Program-made: the position numbers and the translations under genes
From: VXYL01 sp964348085
Lineage (GTDB): Bacteria > Pseudomonadota > Gammaproteobacteria > Pseudomonadales > Azotimanducaceae
Assembly (NCBI GenBank): GCA_964348085.1
Contig: CAYGBI010000004.1
Span: 1 to 64,000 of the forward strand
Reading direction: 5' to 3'
DNA: 64,000 nt
The notes under the pieces: generated by a model
The model's database searches: none
Told to the model about the DNA's origin: nothing
What the model saw: only the letters and a program-made list of their open reading frames with translations
Part shown: positions 45,336 through 54,678 of the stretch, one piece after another
How the letters are laid out: each line of letters opens with the position of its first letter
Position numbering within the stretch: position 1 is the stretch's first letter

Positions 45336-46397
45336 GTGGCCGTAGCGTTTCGCTACATCGCCCGCGAGTTGCTGCTGCTGTTCTTGGCGGTGTTCGCGCT
45401 GCTGCTCGTCGTCGGCTTGGGCGGCCGTTTCATCGGCTTCTTGCAAGAGGCCGCCGCCGGACGTTTCGCTGCTGAAGTGTTGTGGCTGGTGTTGCTGCTG
45501 CGGGTGCCGGAGTTCGTGCAGGTGACGGTGCCGTTCGCGTTCTTCCTCGCGCTGCTCCTGACCTTCGGGCGTCTGCACGCCGAGCACGAATACGTCGCGC
45601 TGTTGATCGGCGGCGCGAGCCCGGGCCGAATCGTCGGCTGGCTGCTTGCCGCCGCCGCGCCGGTGGCCGCTCTGGTCGCGGCGCTGTCGTTCACTGTCAC
45701 TCCGGATGCGCGCGGAGCCTACGCCAAGCTCTCCCTCGAACAACTCGCGGACAGCGAGCTGGACGCCGTCGTCCCCGGCGCGTTCCACGTCTACTCCCAT
45801 GGTCGTCGCGTCACCTACACCCAAGAAGTGGACCGCGAAGCGAATCGGCTGCGAGGGGTGTTCACGGCGGAACAACGCGGCCCGCTGAGCGTGACGGTGT
45901 GGGCGGAGAGTGGCCGGCAACACCGCCTTCCCGACACGGGCAGCCGCTTTCTCGAGCTGGAGAACGGCGCGCGCTACGAGGGCGCCCCGGGAGACCCGAA
46001 CTTTCGCGTGGTGAGGTTCAAGCGGCTGGGACAGCGCTTAGAGCGTGAGTTGCCCATGCCGCTCGAGGATGCACGCATGTCGCCCACGGGAGCGCTCGAC
46101 GCGGGCGATCCCCGCGAAGCGGCGGAGCTGCAATGGCGCTTCGCGTTGCCGCTGTTGACCCTCATCGGCGCACTCGGGGCGTTCGGCGTCTCGCGGGGGC
46201 GGCCGCGGGCCGGTCGCTTTGCCCGCCTGCTGCCGGGCGTTGGCCTGTTCGTCGCCTATTACCTTCTGTTGGTATACGCGCAGGACTTTGTCGCCGAGGG
46301 CGTATTGCCGCCGGCGTTGGGCTTGTGGTGGGTTCACGGTTTGGCGCTCGCGGTCGCCGCGTGGCTGTCCCTACGTTCCGCTCGGCCGGCGGGTTGA
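45336..46397 (+). CDS. lptF: LPS export ABC transporter permease LptF
   Basis: 353 residues from a GTG. Inner-membrane permease of LptB2FG, which extracts LPS and passes it to LptC/A. It shows the LptF plan: N-terminal helices (RYIARELLLLFLAVFALLLVV), a second cluster with RVPEFVQVTVPFAFFLALLL, a periplasmic beta-jellyroll region and three C-terminal helices. lptG follows 5 bases downstream. The lptF/pepA divergence is conserved in gammaproteobacteria. Confidence 0.93.
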   Translation: MAVAFRYIARELLLLFLAVFALLLVVGLGGRFIGFLQEAAAGRFAAEVLWLVLLLRVPEFVQVTVPFAFFLALLLTFGRLHAEHEYVALLIGGASPGRIVGWLLAAAAPVAALVAALSFTVTPDARGAYAKLSLEQLADSELDAVVPGAFHVYSHGRRVTYTQEVDREANRLRGVFTAEQRGPLSVTVWAESGRQHRLPDTGSRFLELENGARYEGAPGDPNFRVVRFKRLGQRLERELPMPLEDARMSPTGALDAGDPREAAELQWRFALPLLTLIGALGAFGVSRGRPRAGRFARLLPGVGLFVAYYLLLVYAQDFVAEGVLPPALGLWWVHGLALAVAAWLSLRSARPAG

Positions 46398-46402
46398 CGC
46401 GC

Positions 46403-47470
46403 ATGGTCGGCGGCGGCATGGACCGGTATGTGGCGGCGACTGTGCTGCAGGCGGTCGGCGTCGTGTTGATTTGTCTCGTGACCGTGGTGACGCTGTTCAC
46501 GCTGGTCGATGAGTTGCGGGACATCACGCCCGGCTATAGCGAACAGCATGCGCTTCTCTATGTGCTCTACAGCACGCCGCGCCGCGCCTACGAGTTGCTG
46601 CCCTATGCCGTTTTCATCGGTGCGCTGGTGGGCCTTGGCATGATGGCGAGCCAAGAGGAACTCACCGTATTCCGAGCTGCCGGCGCCTCCGTGCTGCGCC
46701 TATTTGGCGCCGTGGCGGCGCCGGCGCTGCTCCTGCTGCTGGGCAACCAAGCCTTGGGCGAGTTCGTCGCGCCTGCCGGCGAAGCGGCGGCGGCGACGTT
46801 GAAGCTGCGCGTGCAACGGGGAGGCCAAGGCTACATTCACGCCGCGCAGTGGCATCGGGAGGGAGACCTGTACACCAGCGTCGAAGGCTACGGCGAGGAC
46901 GGCAAGTTGGTCGGCGTGCGCCAGTTCCGCTTCACCGACGGCGAGTTGCGCGTCAGTCGCTATGCCGAAGCGGCGACCTTCCGGCCAATGACCGGCGACT
47001 GGCTGCTCGAAGACGTCGTCGAGACCCGTTTGCGTCCCTCGGCCACGAGCGTGCGGCGCTACGAGTCGCTGCCTTGGCGAAGCGACGCCAACCCGCAGAC
47101 GCTGAGCGCCAAGGCGCTGTTCGACCCGGCCAAGCTGTCGTTCGCCGACCTCGCCTACCAGATCGACTACTTGCAACGCGAGGGCTTGGCGGCCACGCGC
47201 TACCAAGTGTCCTTCTGGAACAAGGCGCTGCAACCGGTGGCGGTGCTGGGGTTGGTGCTGTTGGCGGTGGGCTTCGTGATCGGCCCGTTGCGGGAGGTGG
47301 GCATGGGGGCTCGGCTGGCGGTTGGCGTCGCGGTGGGCTTGGCGTTCAAGTATTTGCTCGATGTGTTCGCGCCGATGAGCATCGTGTTCGGCATTCCACC
47401 GTGGCTTGCGATGTCCGTGCCGGTGGCGGGCTGCTGGTTGGCGGGCGTCGTGGCGATTCGGCGCATCTAA
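46403..47470 (+). CDS. lptG: LPS export ABC transporter permease LptG
   Basis: 355 residues. Second permease of the LPS exporter. MDRYVAATVLQAVGVVLICL is the usual LptG N-terminus; the ATG five codons before it and that internal ATG (46418) are both possible starts. DELRDITPGYSEQHALLYVLYSTPRRAYELLPYAV (split as DELRDITPGYS and STPRRAYELLPYAV) is diagnostic, and the C-terminal helices around FGIPPWLAMSVPV are present. Acts with LptF and an LptB encoded elsewhere. Confidence 0.94.
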   Translation: MVGGGMDRYVAATVLQAVGVVLICLVTVVTLFTLVDELRDITPGYSEQHALLYVLYSTPRRAYELLPYAVFIGALVGLGMMASQEELTVFRAAGASVLRLFGAVAAPALLLLLGNQALGEFVAPAGEAAAATLKLRVQRGGQGYIHAAQWHREGDLYTSVEGYGEDGKLVGVRQFRFTDGELRVSRYAEAATFRPMTGDWLLEDVVETRLRPSATSVRRYESLPWRSDANPQTLSAKALFDPAKLSFADLAYQIDYLQREGLAATRYQVSFWNKALQPVAVLGLVLLAVGFVIGPLREVGMGARLAVGVAVGLAFKYLLDVFAPMSIVFGIPPWLAMSVPVAGCWLAGVVAIRRI

Positions 47471-47520
47471 AGCCCGCCCGGTGTAGGCTTGGCGTCTCCC
47501 AGTCCACTCGTGGGGTGGCC

Positions 47521-48150
47521 GTGACCTACGACATACCTGTGCGCTGTTCCTGCCGCGCTCTGCAGGGCGTCTTGGCTGCCGTTTCGCCTAGTCGCGTGGG
47601 ACGCGCCGTTTGCTACTGCGACGACTGCCAAGCGTTCGCCCACTACTTGCGGCGCCAAGACGATGTTCTCGATGAGTACGGCGGCACCGCCATCGTGCAG
47701 ACGACGCCGAACCGGCTGTCGATCAAGACCGGGGTCGAGCACTTGGCGAGCGTTCGCTTGACGGATCGTGGCGCCTTGCGCTGGTACGCGGCCTGCTGTC
47801 GCACGCCCATCGGCAATACGTTGGCATCGCCCAAGTTTCCGTTCGTCGGGTTGATTCACAGTTGCTTGGACTTCGCTGCCTTGCCCACGACTGTCGATGC
47901 CGCACTCGGTCCGGTGCGGGCACGCGTGTTCCGGCGTTACGCCGTTGGCGACGCCGAAGCGCTACGGGAATCGCCCCGTCTTTCGCCATCTTTCCTGCTC
48001 GCCGGTGCCCGCCGAACGCTTGGGGCGCGCTTATCCGGCGCTTACAAGCACACGCCGTTCTTCGATGGGGAAGGGCGGCCGGTGGCGACGCCTCATCGGC
48101 TCGACGAGGAGGAACGCTCGGCGCTACCGCCTTACGCGGCGAGTGGCTAG
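47521..48150 (+). CDS. GFA-like zinc-binding protein (DUF6151-type)
   Basis: 209 residues from a GTG preceded by GGGGTGG. Zinc-ligand Cys groups are arranged as in the GFA (glutathione-dependent formaldehyde-activating) family: CSC near residue 9, CYCDDCQ near 31 and CCRTPIGN near 93. Such proteins have a Cys-rich Mss4-like fold. The fully characterised GFA reaction (formaldehyde with glutathione) should not be assumed here. It follows lptG by 50 bases on the same strand. Confidence 0.75.
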   Translation: MTYDIPVRCSCRALQGVLAAVSPSRVGRAVCYCDDCQAFAHYLRRQDDVLDEYGGTAIVQTTPNRLSIKTGVEHLASVRLTDRGALRWYAACCRTPIGNTLASPKFPFVGLIHSCLDFAALPTTVDAALGPVRARVFRRYAVGDAEALRESPRLSPSFLLAGARRTLGARLSGAYKHTPFFDGEGRPVATPHRLDEEERSALPPYAASG

Positions 48151-48218
48151 CGTCGTAAGCGCCGTTGCCTATATATGGCGCCGCCTTTCTGTCCAGCCCG
48201 GCTAGACCGCGGCACTCG

Positions 48219-48659
48219 TTACCGAACTCGCTTCTGGGTACGTATCACCGTGCTGTCGGAAAAGCGGTCCGGCCACGTCCGCTGCTCGCTGTCGAACCAC
48301 ATCCAGAAGTAACCGAGGCCGAGGGTTGCCAAGCTCGCCAAGCCGCCCAAGAACCGCCACAGCGCTTGCCGGGGCGTGATCGCTTGGCCGACGTTGGGGA
48401 CGACTCGCAAGCGCCAAGCGAGCATGCCGAGCGTCTGCCCTCGGCGGCACCAGAAGAAGGCGAAGAACGCATACAGCTCGATGAACAAGATGCTTTGCAC
48501 CCAAGCCCCGACCACGGCGTCGCCGAGCAGAGTGACCAAGGCGACGATGGTGGCCACCCAAATCGCGACAACGACCAGCGCGTCGTAGGCCATGGCGGCG
48601 AAGCGGTAACGCAGCGGGGCGACGACAAGCGGGTCTTGGGCTACGGCTTCGGTGGACAT
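48219..48659 (-). CDS. RDD-family membrane protein
   Basis: 146 residues. An N-terminal RYRFAAMAYDALVVVAIW helix (with RDD-type residues relaxed to A-Y-D), a second and third helix, and the conserved GQTLGMLAWRLRVV motif identify the RDD family. These are small integral membrane proteins of unclear function; some affect ion homeostasis. It is divergent from malate synthase G. Confidence 0.87.
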   Translation of the reverse strand: MSTEAVAQDPLVVAPLRYRFAAMAYDALVVVAIWVATIVALVTLLGDAVVGAWVQSILFIELYAFFAFFWCRRGQTLGMLAWRLRVVPNVGQAITPRQALWRFLGGLASLATLGLGYFWMWFDSEQRTWPDRFSDSTVIRTQKRVR

Positions 48660-48752
48660 CTTGGCGAACGGGCTTTGCCGCGAGCGTAGCAGACCGACAG
48701 GACACTAGTTGACCGGAACGGCTAACATTCGGGCTTGGCGAGGAGGGCCTGC

Positions 48753-50933
48753 ATGACCGAGAGAGTAGATCGCTGCGGACTGCGCGTGGCGAAGGAACTT
48801 GACGATTTCATCACTGCCGAAGCAACGCCCGGTACGGGCGTTTCGGCGGACGACTTTTGGGCCGGGTTCGCCGCCATCGTGCGTGACCTCACGCCGCGCA
48901 ACCGCGCCCTCTTGGCGAAGCGCGACGAACTGCAAGCGCGGATCGATGCTTGGCATCAGGATCGCCGCGGCCAGACGCATAACGCGACGGCGTACAAGGC
49001 GTTCTTGCGCGAGATTGGCTATCTCGTGCCCGAAGGCGGCGACTTCGAGATCGCCACCGACAACGTGGATGCCGAAATCGCCACCATCGCCGGGCCGCAG
49101 TTGGTGGTGCCGGTGATGAACGCCCGTTTCGCGTTGAACGCCGCCAATGCCCGTTGGGGCAGCCTGTACGACGCGCTGTACGGCACCGACGTGATCGCCG
49201 AGTCGCCCGGGCGGGAAAAAGGCACCAGCTACAATCCGGCGCGTGGCGAGTTGGTGATCGAGCGGGCGGCGCGGGAACTCGACGCCATCGCGCCGCTCGC
49301 CGGCGCGAGCCATTCGGAGGTGACCGCCTACCGAATCGTTGACGAGGATGGCTATCGCCTGCGTGCGGTCGTCGGCGAGGGCACCGCCGAGCTTGTCGAT
49401 GGGGCGCAGTTCCAAGGCTTCGCCGGCGCCGCCGCCGAACCATCGGCGGTGCTGCTGCGCCACAACGGCCTGCACATCGAAATCCAAATCGACCGCGATC
49501 ACGATGTGGGCGCCGTTCACCCGGCCGGGGTGAAGGATGTGCTGCTCGAATCCGCGGTGACCACCATCCAAGACTGCGAGGATTCCGTAGCGGCGGTGGA
49601 TGCCGCGGACAAGACCGTCGTCTATCGCAATTGGCTGGGGCTGATGACGGGCGCCTTGGCGGAGACCTTCGAGAAGGGCGGCGAGACCGTGCATCGCACT
49701 TTGGTGGGCGACCGCAGCTACACCGCCGCCGACGGCTCTCAACTGACCTTGCCCGGCCGCAGCCTGCTGCTGGTGCGCAACGTCGGCCACTTGATGACCA
49801 CCGACGCCGTGCTCGACGCCAGCGGCGACGAAGTGTTCGAGGGTATGCTCGACGCCGCCGTCACCAGCCTCTGCGCGCTGCACGACTTGCGGCGTCTCGG
49901 CAAGCACACCAACAGCCGCGCCGGCAGCGTCTATATCGTCAAGCCGAAGATGCACGGTCCGGAAGAGACGGCGTTCACCTGCAAACTCTTCGACCGGGTG
50001 GAGGACGTGCTCGGCTTGGTGCGCCACACGTTGAAGGTGGGCGTGATGGACGAGGAGCGTCGTACCAGTCTCAACCTGCGCGAGTGCATCCGGGTGGCGC
50101 GTCGGCGCATCGTGTTCATCAATACCGGTTTCTTGGACCGCACCGGCGACGAGATCCACACCAGCATGTCGGCGGGTGCGATGGTGCGCAAAGAGCCGAT
50201 GAAGCAAGAGACGTGGATCCTCGCCTACGAGGACGCGAACGTGGACGCCGGGTTGGCGACGGGCTTTCCGGGCCGAGCCCAGATCGGCAAGGGCATGTGG
50301 CCGAAACCCGATGAAATGTTGGAGATGGTCAACGCCAAGATCAACCACCCGACCGCCGGCGCGGATTGCGCTTGGGTGCCGTCGCCGACGGCGGCGACGC
50401 TGCACGCGCTGCACTATCACCAAGTGAATGTCGCCGGTCGCCAGCAGGCGCTGCGAGCCCGCGCCCGGGCCAGCGTGGACGACATCCTGACCATACCGTT
50501 GCTCGCTGGGGAGAACCTATCCACCGGCGAAGTGCAGCGCGAGCTCGACAACAACGCCCAAGGCATCTTGGGTTATGTGGTTCGTTGGGTGGATCAAGGT
50601 ATCGGCTGTTCCAAAGTGCCGGACATCAACGACGTGGGCTTGATGGAAGACCGCGCCACTTGCCGCATCTCCAGTCAGCACATCGCCAACTGGCTGCATC
50701 ATGGCATCGTCAGCGAAGCGCAAGTGCGCGAGACCATGCAGCGCATGGCGGCGGTGGTGGACCGGCAGAACGCGGGCGACGAGAACTACCGCGACATGGC
50801 GCCGAACTTCGACGACAGCATCGCTTTCCAAGCGGCGTGCGATTTGGTGTTCAAGGGCCGCGAACAACCGAACGGGTATACTGAGCCGGTGCTGCACGCA
50901 CGTCGCCGGCAAGCCAAGGCGCACTATGCTTGA
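48753..50933 (+). CDS. glcB: Malate synthase G
   Basis: 726 residues, the length of the G isoform (723 in E. coli). Condenses glyoxylate with acetyl-CoA to malate. Characteristic blocks are NARWGSLYDALYGTD, the acetyl-CoA/glyoxylate region GSVYIVKPKMHGPEE and FINTGFLDRTGDEIHTSM. AGGAGGG precedes the ATG. No isocitrate lyase is present, so glyoxylate may come from glycolate or purines. It overlaps the next gene by 8 bases. Confidence 0.95.
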   Translation: MTERVDRCGLRVAKELDDFITAEATPGTGVSADDFWAGFAAIVRDLTPRNRALLAKRDELQARIDAWHQDRRGQTHNATAYKAFLREIGYLVPEGGDFEIATDNVDAEIATIAGPQLVVPVMNARFALNAANARWGSLYDALYGTDVIAESPGREKGTSYNPARGELVIERAARELDAIAPLAGASHSEVTAYRIVDEDGYRLRAVVGEGTAELVDGAQFQGFAGAAAEPSAVLLRHNGLHIEIQIDRDHDVGAVHPAGVKDVLLESAVTTIQDCEDSVAAVDAADKTVVYRNWLGLMTGALAETFEKGGETVHRTLVGDRSYTAADGSQLTLPGRSLLLVRNVGHLMTTDAVLDASGDEVFEGMLDAAVTSLCALHDLRRLGKHTNSRAGSVYIVKPKMHGPEETAFTCKLFDRVEDVLGLVRHTLKVGVMDEERRTSLNLRECIRVARRRIVFINTGFLDRTGDEIHTSMSAGAMVRKEPMKQETWILAYEDANVDAGLATGFPGRAQIGKGMWPKPDEMLEMVNAKINHPTAGADCAWVPSPTAATLHALHYHQVNVAGRQQALRARARASVDDILTIPLLAGENLSTGEVQRELDNNAQGILGYVVRWVDQGIGCSKVPDINDVGLMEDRATCRISSQHIANWLHHGIVSEAQVRETMQRMAAVVDRQNAGDENYRDMAPNFDDSIAFQAACDLVFKGREQPNGYTEPVLHARRRQAKAHYA

Positions 50934-52155
50934 AATACGGGACTACGACCACGAGCGCGATTTCAGCGCCGTCAGGCGCATCCATTTCGAGGTCGGCTGG
51001 ATTTCCGACGCCGCGGAGGCCAAAGCGTTCAAGCGCCTAGTGCCCCACCTCACGGGCGTCGTCATACCGATCAATGGCGACGCGGAGTGCGCCGTGTTCA
51101 CCTGCCGCGGCGCCATGCGCCATCTGCAAGAGGATGTGGACATGCTGGCGGTGCTGGCGGTCACCACGAGCCATGTCGCCCGCAAGCTCGGCGCGGCCAA
51201 GGTGCTCACCGCGCACTCGCTTGCCGAAGGAGCGCAGGCCGGTGCCGAGGTGGCGGCGCTCGGCATGTTCGACCAAGGGTTCTACGACCGTCTCGGGTTC
51301 GGTACCGGCAGCTACGCTCGCCGGCTCAAGTTCGACCCGGCGACGCTGACCGTCAAGCAGCGCTTCCGGCCGCCGAAACGCATCGGCAAGAAGCAGTGGC
51401 GGGAAGTCCACGGGGCGCTCCACGGGCGTCGGCGCGGCCACGGCGGCTGCGTGCTCGACGTGCCGGAGATCTTGCGCGACGATCTGGCGATTCCGAGCAC
51501 TTTCTGCCTCGGCTATTACGACGGTCCTAGAGGCACGCTGTCGCACTTCATTTGGGGCGAAGCCAAGGACGAACACGGGCCGTACCACATTTACCGCTAT
51601 GCGTACCAAACACCGGAGCAGCTCTTCGAGTTGCTGGCGCTCATCAAGTCCTTAGGCGACCAAGTGTCGTCGGTCACCATGCAGGAACCGCCGGAAATCC
51701 AGATGCAGGACCTGCTCAGACAACCGTTCAGGAACCGCGGCTTGACCGCCGGCGCCAGAAACGCCGCGACACACGAGACCAGCGCGTATTGGCAGGCGCG
51801 CATCTTGGATTTGAGCAAGTGTCTGGCGAAGACGCGCCTCGACGCCGAGTCGGTGACCTTCAACTTGCGGCTCACCGATCCGGTCACGGAGAGTCTCGGC
51901 GACCAGCACGATTGGCGGGGCGTCGCCGGCGACTACGTGGTGACGCTCGGCCAAGAGTCCAACGCCGAACCCGGCGCGTCGGCCAAGCTGCCCACATTAC
52001 GCGCCTCCGTCGGCGCGTTCAGTCGCATGTGGCTCGGTGTGCGTAGCGCATCGAGCTTGGCGCTTACCGACGACTTGCGTGGCGACGGGGCGTTGCTGGT
52101 CGACTTGGACCGGGCGCTGCGTCTGCCCTCGCCGCACTTTGGCTGGGACTTCTAG
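50926..52155 (+). CDS. Eis-like GNAT acetyltransferase with SCP2-like C-terminal domain
   Basis: 409 residues, the size of Eis proteins (about 400). The N-terminal GNAT fold includes DVDMLAVLAVTTSHVARKLGAA as the acetyl-CoA-binding region (Arg/Gly-type loop) and a central GNAT-like domain with YHIYRYAYQTPEQLFELLALI. The C-terminal part fits the sterol-carrier-like domain of the family. Eis enzymes acetylate amines such as aminoglycosides; the substrate here is unknown. The ATG overlaps the glcB stop by 8 bases, so it is coupled to it. Confidence 0.75.
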   Translation: MLEIRDYDHERDFSAVRRIHFEVGWISDAAEAKAFKRLVPHLTGVVIPINGDAECAVFTCRGAMRHLQEDVDMLAVLAVTTSHVARKLGAAKVLTAHSLAEGAQAGAEVAALGMFDQGFYDRLGFGTGSYARRLKFDPATLTVKQRFRPPKRIGKKQWREVHGALHGRRRGHGGCVLDVPEILRDDLAIPSTFCLGYYDGPRGTLSHFIWGEAKDEHGPYHIYRYAYQTPEQLFELLALIKSLGDQVSSVTMQEPPEIQMQDLLRQPFRNRGLTAGARNAATHETSAYWQARILDLSKCLAKTRLDAESVTFNLRLTDPVTESLGDQHDWRGVAGDYVVTLGQESNAEPGASAKLPTLRASVGAFSRMWLGVRSASSLALTDDLRGDGALLVDLDRALRLPSPHFGWDF

Positions 52156-52189
52156 CGGCCCGCTATTCTCGGCGGCGGCTTGACGCGCA

Positions 52190-52912
52190 CTACCACTTCT
52201 CGCCGAACGGTCGAATGGTCACGTCGAAGGTCCACGCGCTCTTCGGCTGGTGCGCCAAGTGCCACACTTCGCCGGCGATGTCGTCCGGCTTGCAGAAGAA
52301 CTCGTCCGGCGCCTCCGGCGAGCGTTGCCGCGTCCAACGCAAGTCGATGACGGCGTCGATGGCGACGTAGGCGACATGTACGCCCTTCGGCCCCAAGGTG
52401 CGCGCCATGGACTCCGCCAAGATGCGCTGCGCCGCCTTGGTGGGCGCGAAGCCGGCGAACGTGGGCTTGCCGCGGTAAGCGGCGGTGTTGCCGGTGCAAA
52501 CGATGCTGCCGGAACCGCGCTCGACCATCGCCGGCGTGACCAACTGGCCGAGACGCAGCAACGCCAAGGTGTTGACGGCGAAGTTGCGTTCGAGCACGGC
52601 CGGTTCGATGTCCGTGAACTCGCCGAACGCGCCGCCGACGGCGTTGTGTACCACCACTCGCGGTGCGCCGAGCTTGGCGGTTACTTCGGCGACGGTCGCA
52701 TGTAGCGCGTCGCCGTCGGTTACGTCGCAAGGGAAGGCGTGGGCGCCCGATACTTCGGCTTCAAGCTTGCCGAGACGCTCGGCGTTGCGCGCCAGCATGG
52801 CCACTTGATAGCCCCCGGCGGCGAAGCGCCGCGTGATGGCGGCACCGGTGCCCCAGCCGACGCCGGTGACTAGGCACGCCTTGGGGGCGTTGGTTTTCGA
52901 GTTGTCGCTCAT
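52190..52912 (-). CDS. Short-chain dehydrogenase/reductase family protein
   Basis: 240 residues, Rossmann fold. CLVTGVGWGTGAAI is the TGxxxGxG nucleotide-binding loop. In the active-site segment the usual YxxxK appears as FAPTK, with Phe in place of the catalytic Tyr; a neighbouring SDR subgroup with FAxAK is known and may use different chemistry. No membrane segments. It is divergent from the nitroreductase. Confidence 0.85.
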   Translation of the reverse strand: MSDNSKTNAPKACLVTGVGWGTGAAITRRFAAGGYQVAMLARNAERLGKLEAEVSGAHAFPCDVTDGDALHATVAEVTAKLGAPRVVVHNAVGGAFGEFTDIEPAVLERNFAVNTLALLRLGQLVTPAMVERGSGSIVCTGNTAAYRGKPTFAGFAPTKAAQRILAESMARTLGPKGVHVAYVAIDAVIDLRWTRQRSPEAPDEFFCKPDDIAGEVWHLAHQPKSAWTFDVTIRPFGEKW

Positions 52913-53025
52913 GGCGGTTTCTCCATCCGTGTTCTACACAGTTTGATCGAGTCGGCGGACGACTGGCAGCGGCGGTTTCTATTTCGCTTACCATGTGAGC
53001 GTATTCGATGACAGCGAGGTGAGTA

Positions 53026-53661
53026 GTGACCGCAGAAATGGGCATCTTCGAGACCATGTACAACTGCCGTGCCATGCGGCGGTTGAAGCCGGACGCCGTG
53101 CCGGAGGACATGCTGCTGAAACTGATCGACGCGGGCAATCAAGGGCCGACCGGCTCCAACGCCCAAGGCGTGCGTTGGATCGTCATCCGTGATCGTGCGC
53201 AGCGCGAGAAACTGGCGGCGCTGAACAAGGCCGCGGTAACCCGCTACGCCGCGCCGGATTCCGGCCGCGCCGCCGCGTTGCCGCATCAAGACGCCGACAA
53301 GCGACGCCGCATGTTGGCGGCCGTGCTTTGGCAGGCGGAGCACATGCAGGACATCCCCGCGCTCTTCATCGCCTGCTACCAGTTCGACCGACCCGTGGCC
53401 GGCGGCCAAGCCGCGACGGGTGCCGGCGGCTCGGTCTGGCCGGCGGTGCAGAACCTGTTGCTCGCGGCACGGGCGTTGGGCCTGGGCGCAGCGCCGACCA
53501 CTCTGGGGCTTGCCAACCGTGCTGCCGCTCGCGAAGTGCTCGCCTTGCCGGACGATATGGAAGCCTACTGCCTCATCCCCGTGGGCTATCCGATGGGCAA
53601 GTTCGGGCCGGTAACCCGCCTACCGGTAGCCGAAACCATGCGTTGGGACGCTTGGCAGTAG
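53026..53661 (+). CDS. Nitroreductase-family flavoprotein
   Basis: 211 residues from a GTG with GAGGTGAG upstream; the internal ATG four codons on is an alternative. NCRAMRRLKPDAVPED is the family's FMN-phosphate region, and NLLLAARALGLGAAPTT and DDMEAYCLIPVGYP are conserved further on. It reduces nitro compounds, quinones or similar acceptors with NAD(P)H; the natural substrate is unknown. Confidence 0.92.
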   Translation: MTAEMGIFETMYNCRAMRRLKPDAVPEDMLLKLIDAGNQGPTGSNAQGVRWIVIRDRAQREKLAALNKAAVTRYAAPDSGRAAALPHQDADKRRRMLAAVLWQAEHMQDIPALFIACYQFDRPVAGGQAATGAGGSVWPAVQNLLLAARALGLGAAPTTLGLANRAAAREVLALPDDMEAYCLIPVGYPMGKFGPVTRLPVAETMRWDAWQ

Positions 53662-53670
53662 CCTCGCCCG

Positions 53671-54426
53671 CTAGCCGCGCACGGCCGCGAGGCCGCTGCG
53701 GATGCCTTCGCTCGCCCAGCCGCCCCAAGGCAGCGTGAAGAAGCGGAACCCCTTGGCCACCAGTTCGCTGGGCTCGATCCCCGGCGGCACGAAGAACATG
53801 CCCGCTGCGGCGCCGGCGGCCTGACAAGCCGCGCCGATCTTGTCCAGCGCTGCGTGGTATTTGGGATTGGTGTAGTCCAAGGGCACGTCGAGGTTGATCG
53901 AGAGGTCGGATGGCCCGACCAACAGCACGTCGATCCCGGCGCCTAGAATGCCGTCGATGCTGTCGAGCGCTTGTTGGGTTTCGATCATCGGGATGATGAG
54001 CAGTTGCTCGTTCACCGCGTCCATGTACTCGCGGTAGCTGTCGAACTTGCCCCATTCGCCTCTCATGCCGGCGGAGCTGCGCACGCCGTCAAAGGGATAT
54101 TTGCACCACTGCACCATGTCGTGCGCCTCTTCCTTGGTATTCACCATCGGCACGACGATGCCCTTGGCGCCGATGTCGAGGGCGTAGCAAATCTGATCCG
54201 GTCGCAAGTCGCCGACGCGAACGATGGGGATGGCGTCGGCGCCGCGCATGGCCGCTAGCGGGCGTTGCAGCCCTTTGATCGTATCCGTCGAGTGCTGGGT
54301 GTCGAAGAGCAGAAAGTCGAACCCGGAGTTGGCTAGGAAACGCGTGTCGCTGGTCGCGCTGGCGGTAGTACCAATCGCCGTTTCCCCGGCGTTCAGCATG
54401 TCTTTGACTCGATTCATGTTGGGCAA
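53671..54426 (-). CDS. HpcH/HpaI-family aldolase
   Basis: 251 residues, a TIM barrel. Features include FDFLLFDTQHSTDTI, GAKGIVVPMVNTKEEA, the metal-ligand Glu in IIPMIETQQAL and Asp in VLLVGPSDLSINL. Such enzymes cleave or form 4-hydroxy-2-oxo acids with Mg or Mn. The start has AGGAGGG upstream. Its substrate is not evident, and no aromatic degradation genes lie nearby. Confidence 0.9.
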   Translation of the reverse strand: MPNMNRVKDMLNAGETAIGTTASATSDTRFLANSGFDFLLFDTQHSTDTIKGLQRPLAAMRGADAIPIVRVGDLRPDQICYALDIGAKGIVVPMVNTKEEAHDMVQWCKYPFDGVRSSAGMRGEWGKFDSYREYMDAVNEQLLIIPMIETQQALDSIDGILGAGIDVLLVGPSDLSINLDVPLDYTNPKYHAALDKIGAACQAAGAAAGMFFVPPGIEPSELVAKGFRFFTLPWGGWASEGIRSGLAAVRG

Positions 54427-54678
54427 TCCCTCCTAAAGATCGGGCAAAGCTAAGCTAAGCGGGGGTAAAGTGCTAGCGGCATAGCGCGGGCGGGGAACTG
54501 TCCCTGAAGTTCGGAGTTTCAAAAAGCGATTGCTGCACTCCTCCCATGAACGTTGGTCGGACGGTCTGTTCGCTTGCCACCGTAGCCAGAATCTCGTCCA
54601 TGTCCTTTGTCAAAACGCTGCGCCCGCCTTCCCCGCATCATGGGTTCTTTCCGCTCCGTGAGTCGAACGAAGTACGGA
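54427..54678. other. Interval between the aldolase and the broken antitoxin
   Basis: 252 bases, mostly without gene signals. On the minus strand two overlapping short frames exist: one begins with a double ATG after GGAG (about 40 codons) and the other ends PALCR-stop. Neither has a recognised family, and I do not call a gene. The ribosome site of the aldolase lies at its left edge. Confidence 0.4.

Noticed and set aside
47521..48150. Genuine glutathione-dependent formaldehyde-activating enzyme
   Set aside because: Only the zinc-binding Cys pattern is shared, and no formaldehyde-oxidation genes are adjacent.
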